From an uncultured Pelagibacteraceae bacterium (lineage in GTDB: Bacteria > Pseudomonadota > Alphaproteobacteria > Pelagibacterales > AG-422-B15), in assembly GCA_902584215.1 (NCBI GenBank), contig CACHYW010000009.1:1-39352 (forward strand): a stretch of 39,352 bases of DNA, written 5' to 3'. Under the pieces are notes generated by a model. That model saw only the letters and a list, made by a program, of their open reading frames with translations. It made no database searches and had not been told where the DNA came from. Position 1 is the first letter of the stretch; the number at the start of each line of letters is the position of its first letter. The translations under genes were made by a program, and so were the position numbers. Shown here in pieces: positions 31,785 through 39,352 of the stretch.

Positions 31785-32441
31785 GTGATGCAAAGAGTTG
31801 AACGCGCAACAAAAATAATGGATATATTAAATAAAATATATCCTAAAACTCCCATACCTCTAAATCATAGGAACAAGTTTGAACTTTTAATTTCTGTTCT
31901 TCTAAGTGCACAATGTACCGATAAAAGGGTAAATGAAATTACACCCATACTTTTTAAAGAAGCAAATAATGCAGAAAAAATGCAAAAATTATCTCAAAAT
32001 AAAATATACAAGATTATAAGACCGTGTGGCTTAGCCCCCCAAAAGTCAAGTGCAATCTATAGGTTGTCTAAAATATTAGTTAAAAATTTTAATGGCAAGG
32101 TACCAGAAAGTTTTGACGAACTTGAGAAGCTTCCTGGTGTTGGCCATAAAACAGCCAGTGTAGTAATGTCACAAGGTTTTGGTCATCCAGCCTTTCCTGT
32201 TGATACGCATATTCACAGATTAGCACAAAGATGGGGGCTAACTAGTGGAAAAAATGTAGTGCAAACAGAAAAAGATTTAAAAAAAATCTTTCCGATGGAC
32301 AGTTGGAATAAACTTCATTTACAAATTATTTTTTACGGAAGAGAGTATTGTGAAGCTAGAAAATGTTTTGGCTTAGATTGTAAAATTTGCAAAACCTGTT
32401 TTCCTGATAGAAAAAAGCCAGTAAAAACAAAAAAACCTTAA
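31785..32441 (+). CDS. nth: Endonuclease III
   Basis: LLSAQCTDKRVN, LEKLPGVGHKTASVV HhH, PVDTHIHRLAQRWGL; Cys cluster at C-terminus. Confidence 0.94.
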   Translation: MMQRVERATKIMDILNKIYPKTPIPLNHRNKFELLISVLLSAQCTDKRVNEITPILFKEANNAEKMQKLSQNKIYKIIRPCGLAPQKSSAIYRLSKILVKNFNGKVPESFDELEKLPGVGHKTASVVMSQGFGHPAFPVDTHIHRLAQRWGLTSGKNVVQTEKDLKKIFPMDSWNKLHLQIIFYGREYCEARKCFGLDCKICKTCFPDRKKPVKTKKP

Positions 32442-32500
32442 TAGATAATTTTATAATAGAGAGTTGATAGTTTGACGGTAACTGCTAGAGTTCTTTCAAA

Positions 32501-33229
32501 ATGAAAAATAAAATAGCATTGATAATTGGCGCTGGTGACAGTTTAGGTTCGTCAATAGCGAGAGTTTTTGCAGATGATGGATTCACTGTTGTAGTTGCAA
32601 GAAGAAATGGTGATAAATTATCCAGTTTAGCTGAAGAAATTAGAAAAAATGGCGGCGAGTGTTTCTTTTATTCTCTTGATGCAAGAAAAGAAGATGACGT
32701 CATAAACTTAATTAATAAAATTGAAGACGAAATCGGCGAGATCTTAGTTGCAGTATACAACATAGGAGCAAACATCAGATATGGCATCTTAGAAACAACA
32801 TCAAGAAAATATTATAAAGTTTGGGAAATGGCTGCATTTGGTGCATTTCTTATGGGGAGAGAAGTCGCAAAAAAAATGGTTCCTAGAAAAAAAGGAACAA
32901 TAATTTTTACTGGTGCATCAGCAAGTGTCAGGGGTAAAGAAGGTTTTGCTGCTTTTGCAGGCGCAAAGCATGCAAAACGTGCTCTTTCACAGAGTATGGC
33001 AAGAGAGTTAGGACCCAAAGGAATTCATGTAGCGCATGTTGTTATTGATGGAGCAATTGATACCCCGTGGGTCAATGAATTGTTTCCCGATTATGTAAAA
33101 GAAAAGAAAAAAGTTGATGGACTAATGAATCCAGATGATATTGCACAGAACTACTTAATGATACATAATCAACCAAAAAACGCGTGGACTTATGAAATAG
33201 ATCTGCGTCCTTGGGTGGAGACATGGTAG
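32501..33229 (+). CDS. Short-chain dehydrogenase-like protein (atypical, Tyr-to-Phe at the YxxxK position)
   Basis: IIGAGDSLGSSIARVFADDG nucleotide-binding region; AFAGAKHAKRALSQSMAREL in place of YxxxK. Confidence 0.88.
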   Translation: MKNKIALIIGAGDSLGSSIARVFADDGFTVVVARRNGDKLSSLAEEIRKNGGECFFYSLDARKEDDVINLINKIEDEIGEILVAVYNIGANIRYGILETTSRKYYKVWEMAAFGAFLMGREVAKKMVPRKKGTIIFTGASASVRGKEGFAAFAGAKHAKRALSQSMARELGPKGIHVAHVVIDGAIDTPWVNELFPDYVKEKKKVDGLMNPDDIAQNYLMIHNQPKNAWTYEIDLRPWVETW

Positions 33230-34176
33230 ATAATAAATATGATATCGTAGGTATTGGGAATTCAATTGTTGACGTAATTACAGACGTAGAAGATCAATTC
33301 TTGAATGATCACGAATTAAGAAAAGGCCTCATGTCTTTAGTGGACTTAGATGGCATTAAAAATATCTCAGGAAAAATTGATATTAAAAAAACTGTTTCTG
33401 GTGGATCAGTTGCTAACTCAATAGTTGCTCTAGCTCAAAGTAATATGAAAACAGCTTTTATCGGAAAGGTTGGAATGGATGAAGTTGGTAACGCATTTGT
33501 TGATGGCTTAAATAAAGAAAATGTATTTTTTGCTAATGTCCCTCAATCTGATGAGAGTGAAACAGGGCGATGCTTAGTTATGGTAACCCCTGATGCTCAA
33601 AGGACAATGAGTACCTATTTAGGAATATCCCAAAAGCTTAATTCTGATGATGTTAATGAAGAGGTTATTTCTCAATCAAGAGTCACCTATCTAGAAGGAT
33701 ACCTTTGGGACCTAGACGATGCTCAAGTTGCAATCAAAAAAGCGACAAAGGTTGCTAAGGAGAATAATAAAATTGTAGCCTTTAGTGTATCCGATGTATT
33801 CTGCATTGAACGTTTTAAAGAAAGCTTTTTAAGTTTAATTAATGACGACGCTGATATTGTTTTTGCGAATGAAGAGGAAATGAAATCTCTATTAGGTGCA
33901 TCAGACTTGGACGAGAGCATAAATATTATTAAAGATAAGAATAAAATTTTTGCGATTACACTCGGTGAAAAAGGGGCAATGATTGTAAATAATGAAGAGG
34001 TAATTAAAATTGAACCCCAAAAAATAGATAATCTTGTTGATACAACAGGAGCTGGCGATCTATTTGCAGCCGGATTTTTGTTAAAATATATTCAGGGACA
34101 GCCCCTTGAAGAATGTGGTAAAGAAGGAGTTAAATTTGCCTCGAGGGTAATACAAATTTACGGGGCCAGATTATAA
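33223..34176 (+). CDS. PfkB-family carbohydrate/nucleoside kinase
   Basis: GNSIVDVITDV, SGGSVANSIVALAQ, DTTGAGDLFAAGFL; ATG at 33223 overlaps the SDR stop. Confidence 0.9.
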   Translation: MVDNKYDIVGIGNSIVDVITDVEDQFLNDHELRKGLMSLVDLDGIKNISGKIDIKKTVSGGSVANSIVALAQSNMKTAFIGKVGMDEVGNAFVDGLNKENVFFANVPQSDESETGRCLVMVTPDAQRTMSTYLGISQKLNSDDVNEEVISQSRVTYLEGYLWDLDDAQVAIKKATKVAKENNKIVAFSVSDVFCIERFKESFLSLINDDADIVFANEEEMKSLLGASDLDESINIIKDKNKIFAITLGEKGAMIVNNEEVIKIEPQKIDNLVDTTGAGDLFAAGFLLKYIQGQPLEECGKEGVKFASRVIQIYGARL

Positions 34177-34179
34177 AAA

Positions 34180-35160
34180 TTAACTATCTAGAATTTTGTC
34201 AATTTCATTAATAACTGCATCTGAAGTTATTAAGTTTATATCATCTCCACCAAAACTCTGCGACGCAATAAAATTAATGTTTGTGAATTGATCATTTAGA
34301 AATTTAACTGCACTTGTTGGACCACAGATTTTTAACAATGGACACATATTAGTTGAGAGCATTTGACCAGTTCCGCTGTCATTAGTTATAGCAATATCTA
34401 GATAATTTGTTGATGCCATTACCACTTCAATTCCTGGAAAATTTTCAACTTCTTCTTCAGGAAAAAGGGGATTATCTATTGTATCAATTATTTTTTTACG
34501 AAGATTTTGCTCCTCTGGTCCAAGAAAAAAAACAATATTGAAATTTTTTCTTTCATAAAATTTAGCTACTTCTAAATATTTATCAAATGACCAAATCCTT
34601 GTTGGGGTGTTGGAACCAGGCGCAATACCAATATACTTTTTACTGGGATCAAACAACTTATTTAAAGTCTCTGTTATTGCTTGAGGAATATCTATTTCAA
34701 ATTCTTTTTCATCTTCATAATTTGAAACTAGGTCAAGCATTTCAATAATACTTTTTATATAAAATTTTCTTTCTTTACTAAAAGCTTTAGGTTTTAAGTT
34801 AGAAAAAAACCAATTGGCCGTAGATGAAATAAAAATTTTTGCTTTCAGTCTCTTTAAGGCAATGGTTCTGGGCACTGCTTTCTGCGTATCAATAATAATA
34901 TCAAATTCTTCCTTATTTAAATTATAGACATCTGAGATTTTTTTCCAAAAGAAAGGGTTTAGTTTTGCTTTTTCCCATATTTTATCGATGTGGTTTGAGG
35001 TAAACTTTTTTAGTCTTTGATTAAACTCCGTATAGATTGTGTCGGTCATCCAATGAATTTCATAATTTGGAAATCTATCTTTTAATTGATAAACAATTGG
35101 CAATTTTAAAATGCCATCTCCAATTTGCTCTCCATTGCTGAAGATTAAAACTTTTTTCAT
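34180..35160 (-). CDS. Glycosyltransferase family 9 (heptosyltransferase-like)
   Basis: IGDGILKLPIVYQLKDRFP; IGIAPGSNTPTRIWSFDKYLEVA; AITNDSGTGQMLS. Confidence 0.83.
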   Translation of the reverse strand: MKKVLIFSNGEQIGDGILKLPIVYQLKDRFPNYEIHWMTDTIYTEFNQRLKKFTSNHIDKIWEKAKLNPFFWKKISDVYNLNKEEFDIIIDTQKAVPRTIALKRLKAKIFISSTANWFFSNLKPKAFSKERKFYIKSIIEMLDLVSNYEDEKEFEIDIPQAITETLNKLFDPSKKYIGIAPGSNTPTRIWSFDKYLEVAKFYERKNFNIVFFLGPEEQNLRKKIIDTIDNPLFPEEEVENFPGIEVVMASTNYLDIAITNDSGTGQMLSTNMCPLLKICGPTSAVKFLNDQFTNINFIASQSFGGDDINLITSDAVINEIDKILDS

Positions 35161-35164
35161 TGGT

Positions 35165-36181
35165 TTAATTTTGAGTCGCGTCTTCTGAAACTTTTATTAT
35201 TAATTTCCCCTCATTTTCTCCTGAAAATAACTTTTTAATAGAGTTTTCTGCATTCTCTAAACCAGGAACTATATGGTTTTTATATTTAATTTTTCCCTCT
35301 TTGATCCAAGTTGTAAGGTCTTGGTAAGCCTCTATGTATCTTTTAAAATAGTCAAAAACAATGAAACCTTTGAGCATTATTCTTTTGATCAATAGGTTTC
35401 CCCATGCTGGTCCAGGCACTAATGATTCAGCGTTATAAGCAGATATTAAGCCGCATAAACTTATTCTTCCATTTATATTCATTCTTGTAAGAACTGCATC
35501 CGTAATGGTTCCTCCAACATTTTCAAAATATATATCAACTCCATCAGTACAAAGATCTTTAAGTCTTTTTCTAATATTTTCTGTTTTGTAATTTATTGCT
35601 CCATCTATGCCAAGGTCGTTTACTAACCACTGACACTTCTCATCAGAACCAGCGATACCGATAACTTTGCATCCTTTTATTTTTCCAATTTGGCAAACTA
35701 TTGAACCTACGGCACCCGCTGCAGCTGAAACAACTAATGTTTCACCTGCTTGAGGTTTTGTAATATCTAGTAAACCAAAATAAGCAGTCATCCCTGTCAT
35801 TCCCAAAATACTCATGTAACTATCTAATGGAAAACCAGTACCTTGTGGTATTTGTCTAACACCTTTACCATTGGTGATAAAATATTCTTGCCATCCACCC
35901 ATACAATTAACGATCTCACCTTCTTTAAATTTTTGGTTTTTTGATTTCTCAACTATGCCAATTGTTCCGCCTCTCATAACGTCTCCAGTTTGCATTGCAT
36001 CAACATAAGAGGCACGCCCACTCATCCATCCTCTGTTAGCAGGATCAAGTGATAAATAAATATTCCTTATCAAAACCTCATTTTCATTTAATTCTGGAAC
36101 AGAAGTTTCTTCCATAACTAAATCACCTTCTTTAATATCTCCTACAGGGAAATTTTTTAGTATCCATTGTTTATTAATCAT
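35165..36181 (-). CDS. MDR-family NADP-dependent oxidoreductase (CurA/leukotriene B4 dehydrogenase-like)
   Basis: NEVLIRNIYLSLDPANRGWM, VSAAAGAVGSIVCQIGKIKGCKVIGIAGS; MINKQWIL start, ATGA overlap with upstream gene. Confidence 0.92.
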   Translation of the reverse strand: MINKQWILKNFPVGDIKEGDLVMEETSVPELNENEVLIRNIYLSLDPANRGWMSGRASYVDAMQTGDVMRGGTIGIVEKSKNQKFKEGEIVNCMGGWQEYFITNGKGVRQIPQGTGFPLDSYMSILGMTGMTAYFGLLDITKPQAGETLVVSAAAGAVGSIVCQIGKIKGCKVIGIAGSDEKCQWLVNDLGIDGAINYKTENIRKRLKDLCTDGVDIYFENVGGTITDAVLTRMNINGRISLCGLISAYNAESLVPGPAWGNLLIKRIMLKGFIVFDYFKRYIEAYQDLTTWIKEGKIKYKNHIVPGLENAENSIKKLFSGENEGKLIIKVSEDATQN

Positions 36182-36633
36182 TTTTTTTCTCCCATCATTT
36201 TTTTTAAATTTACTTGAGGCATGTCTACAATTACACAAGTAGATGTGGCTGTAACAACAGTTCTATTGTTTTGTTCAAGTCTTCCTTCTAGGAAAGCAAT
36301 ATTTTTTCCTGATTTAACTACTTGGCCATATCCAATTACTTTTCCTGGTTTTGTAGGATATAGAAAATTAGTTTTTAGTTCTATAGTTGGCGGTCTTTTC
36401 TTAAAATGGTTTTGAAAGATAAAGGCAAGAGCAGTAGCATCATCAACCATCCCACTTACAATACCCCCTTGAACATCACCTGCAGGATTACAATATTTTT
36501 GCTCTACCTCAAATTCCATTTTAATACTTCCAGCATCAGTATTCACTTCAAGAACTGTCATGTTGAATAGGTTAAATAATTTATTTTTATTAAATAAATT
36601 TACCAGTTCTTCGTCTGAAATCTTACTTGTCAT
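36178..36633 (-). CDS. PaaI-like hotdog-fold thioesterase
   Basis: NPAGDVQGGIVSGMVDDATALAF, ELKTNFLYPTKPGKVIGYGQVVKSGK. Confidence 0.88.
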   Translation of the reverse strand: MTSKISDEELVNLFNKNKLFNLFNMTVLEVNTDAGSIKMEFEVEQKYCNPAGDVQGGIVSGMVDDATALAFIFQNHFKKRPPTIELKTNFLYPTKPGKVIGYGQVVKSGKNIAFLEGRLEQNNRTVVTATSTCVIVDMPQVNLKKMMGEKK

Positions 36634-36645
36634 TATAAATTACTC

Positions 36646-37029
36646 TTAATTTGATTTTTCTGGAAAAACCATTGGACCTAAAGGTCTTCCAGCTAATAAA
36701 TGAAAGTGAAGATGTGGTACCTCTTGATGTGCGTCATTTCCAGCATTCGCTATAACTCTATAACCATTTCCTCCTGAATTTTCACTAATACCCAACATAC
36801 CCGCAACCTTCGCAATAGCCCTATTAAACCCAATAATTTCATTATCACTGGCGTTTAAACTAAAGTCATTTATGTCTAGATAGTTTCCTTTTGGAATAAT
36901 TAATGCGTGGGAAGGTGCTTGAGGCCTTATATCTTTAAAAGAAAGTACAAAGTCATCTTCATAAATTTTATCGCAGGGAATCTCACCTCTTATTATTTTT
37001 GCAAATATATTATCTTTGTCGTAACTCAT
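36646..37029 (-). CDS. HIT-family protein
   Basis: IFAKIIRGEIPCDKIYEDD; HLHFHLLAGRPLG histidine triad. Confidence 0.95.
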   Translation of the reverse strand: MSYDKDNIFAKIIRGEIPCDKIYEDDFVLSFKDIRPQAPSHALIIPKGNYLDINDFSLNASDNEIIGFNRAIAKVAGMLGISENSGGNGYRVIANAGNDAHQEVPHLHFHLLAGRPLGPMVFPEKSN

Positions 37030-37337
37030 TATTTACGTAACCCTGTTTTACCTTCCCTGCTTTCTAGCTCTGCGTATATTTGATCAGCTGAAATATCAAA
37101 TTTTTTCCAGAGTACAAGCAAATGATATATGAGATCGGCAGATTCATATATTACTTGTTCTACGTTATCTTGCTCTGCTGCTTCAACTGTTTCAAGAGAC
37201 TCTTCTTTTAATTTTTCAATGCATTTAGCTTTACCTTCAGATAAGAGCTTGGCTGTGTATGATTTCGAGGGATCTTCTTTTGTACGTTTTTCAATAGTCT
37301 CAAATAATCGAACAAGAACATCAACTTTATTAACCAT
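37029..37337 (-). CDS. hisE: Phosphoribosyl-ATP pyrophosphatase
   Basis: SYTAKLLSEGKAKCIEKLKEESLETVEAA, YESADLIYHLLVLW. Confidence 0.94.
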   Translation of the reverse strand: MVNKVDVLVRLFETIEKRTKEDPSKSYTAKLLSEGKAKCIEKLKEESLETVEAAEQDNVEQVIYESADLIYHLLVLWKKFDISADQIYAELESREGKTGLRK

Positions 37338-37624
37338 TATTCATAACCTTCAACAATAGCAAAAAGTCTATCCTTATCTTCACCAAGCAATTTTTTTGCC
37401 TCTTGATATTCTTTACTGTTATAAGCTTTTTTTGCATTATCGAATGAGGAGTATTCTACTACGACATTTCGTTCATACTCTTTTCCCTCAGCAATAACTT
37501 GACTTCCTCCACGCACTAGGAACTTGCCATCGTATTTTTGCACTGCCTTAGAAGCAAGTTCAGCATACATTTTTTGTTTATCGGGATGAAGCACATTTAC
37601 TTTTGCAATCCAATAACCTTTCAT
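37337..37624 (-). CDS. DUF1330 family protein
   Basis: KGYWIAKVNVLHPDKQKMYAEL, GKFLVRGG, VVVEYSSFDNAKKAYNSKEYQEA. Confidence 0.9.
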   Translation of the reverse strand: MKGYWIAKVNVLHPDKQKMYAELASKAVQKYDGKFLVRGGSQVIAEGKEYERNVVVEYSSFDNAKKAYNSKEYQEAKKLLGEDKDRLFAIVEGYE

Positions 37625-37626
37625 GA

Positions 37627-38385
37627 TTAGATCCTAACCGGAATATTATTATCAGCAAGATATCTTTTAACTTCGCCTATACTGAATTCACCAAAGTGAA
37701 AAATAGAGGCAGCGAGTAATGCACTTGCCTCCCCTTCAAGAATGCCATCGAGAAGATGATCCAAGTTGCCAACACCACCTGACGCAATAACCGGTACATT
37801 AACTTTTGAAGTAACAGCTTTTAACAGTTTATTGTCAAACCCACTTTTTGTTCCATCTCTATCCATTGATGTAAGCAATATTTCTCCAGCACCTAGTTTT
37901 GCCACTTCATTACAGTAAGTAACAACATCAATGTTGGTTTCTTTTCTCCCACCATGAGTGAATACTTTCCATTGATTTTCAGCAGTTTCTTTTGCGTCTA
38001 CAGCTATCACGATTGTTGATGAACCATACTTGTTTGCAGCCTCAGCTACTAAATCAATATTATCAACTGCTGCTGTATTTATTGAAACTTTATCTGCTCC
38101 AAAATGAAGTAAACGTGAAATATCATCCAAATTCCTTACACCTCCACCTACAGTAAGTGGTATGAAACAATTCTCAGCTGTTTTTTTCACCACCTCTAGC
38201 AATGTGTCTCTGTTATCACTTGACGCAGTAATATCTAAAAAACAAAGCTCATCAGCTCCTTCAGCATTATAGATTATAGCTTGTTCGACTGGATCTCCTG
38301 CATCGATTAGATCGATAAAATTAACCCCTTTAACAACTCTGCCATTATCAACATCTAAACAAGGTATAATTCTTTTTTTTAACAT
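37627..38385 (-). CDS. hisF: Imidazole glycerol phosphate synthase subunit HisF
   Basis: [44 protein letters not shown]. Confidence 0.98.
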   Translation of the reverse strand: MLKKRIIPCLDVDNGRVVKGVNFIDLIDAGDPVEQAIIYNAEGADELCFLDITASSDNRDTLLEVVKKTAENCFIPLTVGGGVRNLDDISRLLHFGADKVSINTAAVDNIDLVAEAANKYGSSTIVIAVDAKETAENQWKVFTHGGRKETNIDVVTYCNEVAKLGAGEILLTSMDRDGTKSGFDNKLLKAVTSKVNVPVIASGGVGNLDHLLDGILEGEASALLAASIFHFGEFSIGEVKRYLADNNIPVRI

Positions 38386-39110
38386 TATTTACTTAATATT
38401 TTTAATGCGTCTTTAATATCAAAGTTTTTGTCATAAATTGCTTTACCAACAATGACACCTTTCATTTGAGAGTAATTTTTACCTTTGATATTTTTTATAT
38501 CATCAATTGACGACACGCCGCCTGAAGCGACGCACAAAAAGCTCGTCATTTTCATGACATTCTCCAGCATATCAAAGTTAATTCCTTTTTTCATTCCATC
38601 TCTCATCACGTCTGTGCATATAATTGAATTTATTTTTAAACCTTCAATCGATAGTAAAAATTTCTCGAGATTAATTGACTTAACTTCTCTCCAACCACGA
38701 AGAGCGACTTGCTCATTTTTAATGTCTAGTGCAATAGACATTTTGTTTGGATATTTCTGAATAGCAGTTTGAAATAATTCATAATCTTCAAATGCTGCTG
38801 TTCCAAGTATTACATTTTGTATGCCAATATTTATTAAGGTTTCAACTGATTTTATATTTCGAATACCTCCACCAAATTGCAATTTCAAATTTGTTTTTGA
38901 CGCAATCTCTTCAATTGACTTTACATTTTCTGATTGACCCGCCAAAGCTCCATCCAAATCTACACAATGAAGCCAACTTATCCCTAGATCTTCAAATAAC
39001 TTAGCTTGATCTAAGGGTGAATTATTATAAGTAGTAGATTTATTAAAATCACCCTGGACAAGGCGTACACATTTACCATCTTTCAAATCAATAGCTGGAA
39101 ATAAGATCAT
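38385..39110 (-). CDS. hisA: ProFAR isomerase HisA
   Basis: [46 protein letters not shown] at 39110. Confidence 0.97.
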   Translation of the reverse strand: MILFPAIDLKDGKCVRLVQGDFNKSTTYNNSPLDQAKLFEDLGISWLHCVDLDGALAGQSENVKSIEEIASKTNLKLQFGGGIRNIKSVETLINIGIQNVILGTAAFEDYELFQTAIQKYPNKMSIALDIKNEQVALRGWREVKSINLEKFLLSIEGLKINSIICTDVMRDGMKKGINFDMLENVMKMTSFLCVASGGVSSIDDIKNIKGKNYSQMKGVIVGKAIYDKNFDIKDALKILSK

Positions 39111-39352
39111 TACGGCTTCCACTCTAAAAAGTTATGAATTATTTTTTTTCCATTTATGTGGCTTTTTTCAGGATGGAATTGTGTACCACATATATTTTCC
39201 TTGCAAACTGCCGCCGTAATTTGATCAGGGTATTTAGTCATAGCTATAGAATGTTCACTTTTTTGATTCTGAAAATAAAAACTGTGAACAAAATAAAAAT
39301 CTGATCCTTGCTCACAATTATCAAATAACTTGTGGTCTGAAAACGTAATCTC
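39110..39352 (-). CDS. hisH: Imidazole glycerol phosphate synthase subunit HisH, C-terminal part (truncated by window edge)
   Basis: Reverse-strand reading: EITFSDHKLFDNCEQGSDFYFVHSFYF...ITAAVCKENICGTQFHPEKSHINGKKIIHNFLEWKP*; YFVHS and GTQFHPEKS. Not in ORF track. Confidence 0.93.
   Translation of the reverse strand, partial: EITFSDHKLFDNCEQGSDFYFVHSFYFQNQKSEHSIAMTKYPDQITAAVCKENICGTQFHPEKSHINGKKIIHNFLEWKP

Noticed and set aside
1-39352. CRISPR, tRNA, rRNA, transposon, prophage or toxin-antitoxin/defence genes
   Set aside because: Intergenic gaps are at most about 120 bp, no direct-repeat arrays seen, and essentially all coding is recognisable housekeeping or metabolic genes.

Overview
This 39.35 kb AT-rich window is gene-dense, with no tRNA, rRNA, CRISPR array, transposase, phage gene or accessory island that I can support. 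Gene content and order are those of a streamlined alphaproteobacterial core genome (inference; possibly a marine SAR11/HIMB59-like lineage, not provable here). Blocks are: (1) a long minus-strand run tsaB-fur-plsC-miaB-phoH-ybeY-corC-lnt-metK-trmB-[terminator]-nusA-infB-rbfA(partial); (2) a polysaccharide deacetylase and a Bax-like glucosaminidase, followed by nfu, usp, trpS and murJ; (3) maeB, an alpha/beta hydrolase, gshB, a BON protein and rsmI, with divergent lpoA-like, then rdgB and rph; (4) grpE, dnaK, dnaJ, dapB, nth, an SDR and a PfkB-family kinase; (5) a minus-strand run hisH(partial)-hisA-hisF-DUF1330-hisE-HIT-PaaI-MDR oxidoreductase-GT9. Two partial genes at the window edges (rbfA, hisH) were absent from the ORF track and were recovered by reading the ends. 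I did not find a convincing new multi-gene system. The strongest candidate for undescribed biology is the nusA leader: a promoter-like sequence, a possible antiterminator and a strong intrinsic terminator lie in series just upstream of the nusA ribosome-binding site, suggesting NusA autoregulation by attenuation. Secondary points are a divergent gene pair whose ATG codons overlap in one CATG, a DUF1330 gene inside a his operon with 1-nt TAATG overlaps, and local absence of rimP, ylxR, hrcA, rimI and yraN from their usual neighbourhoods.
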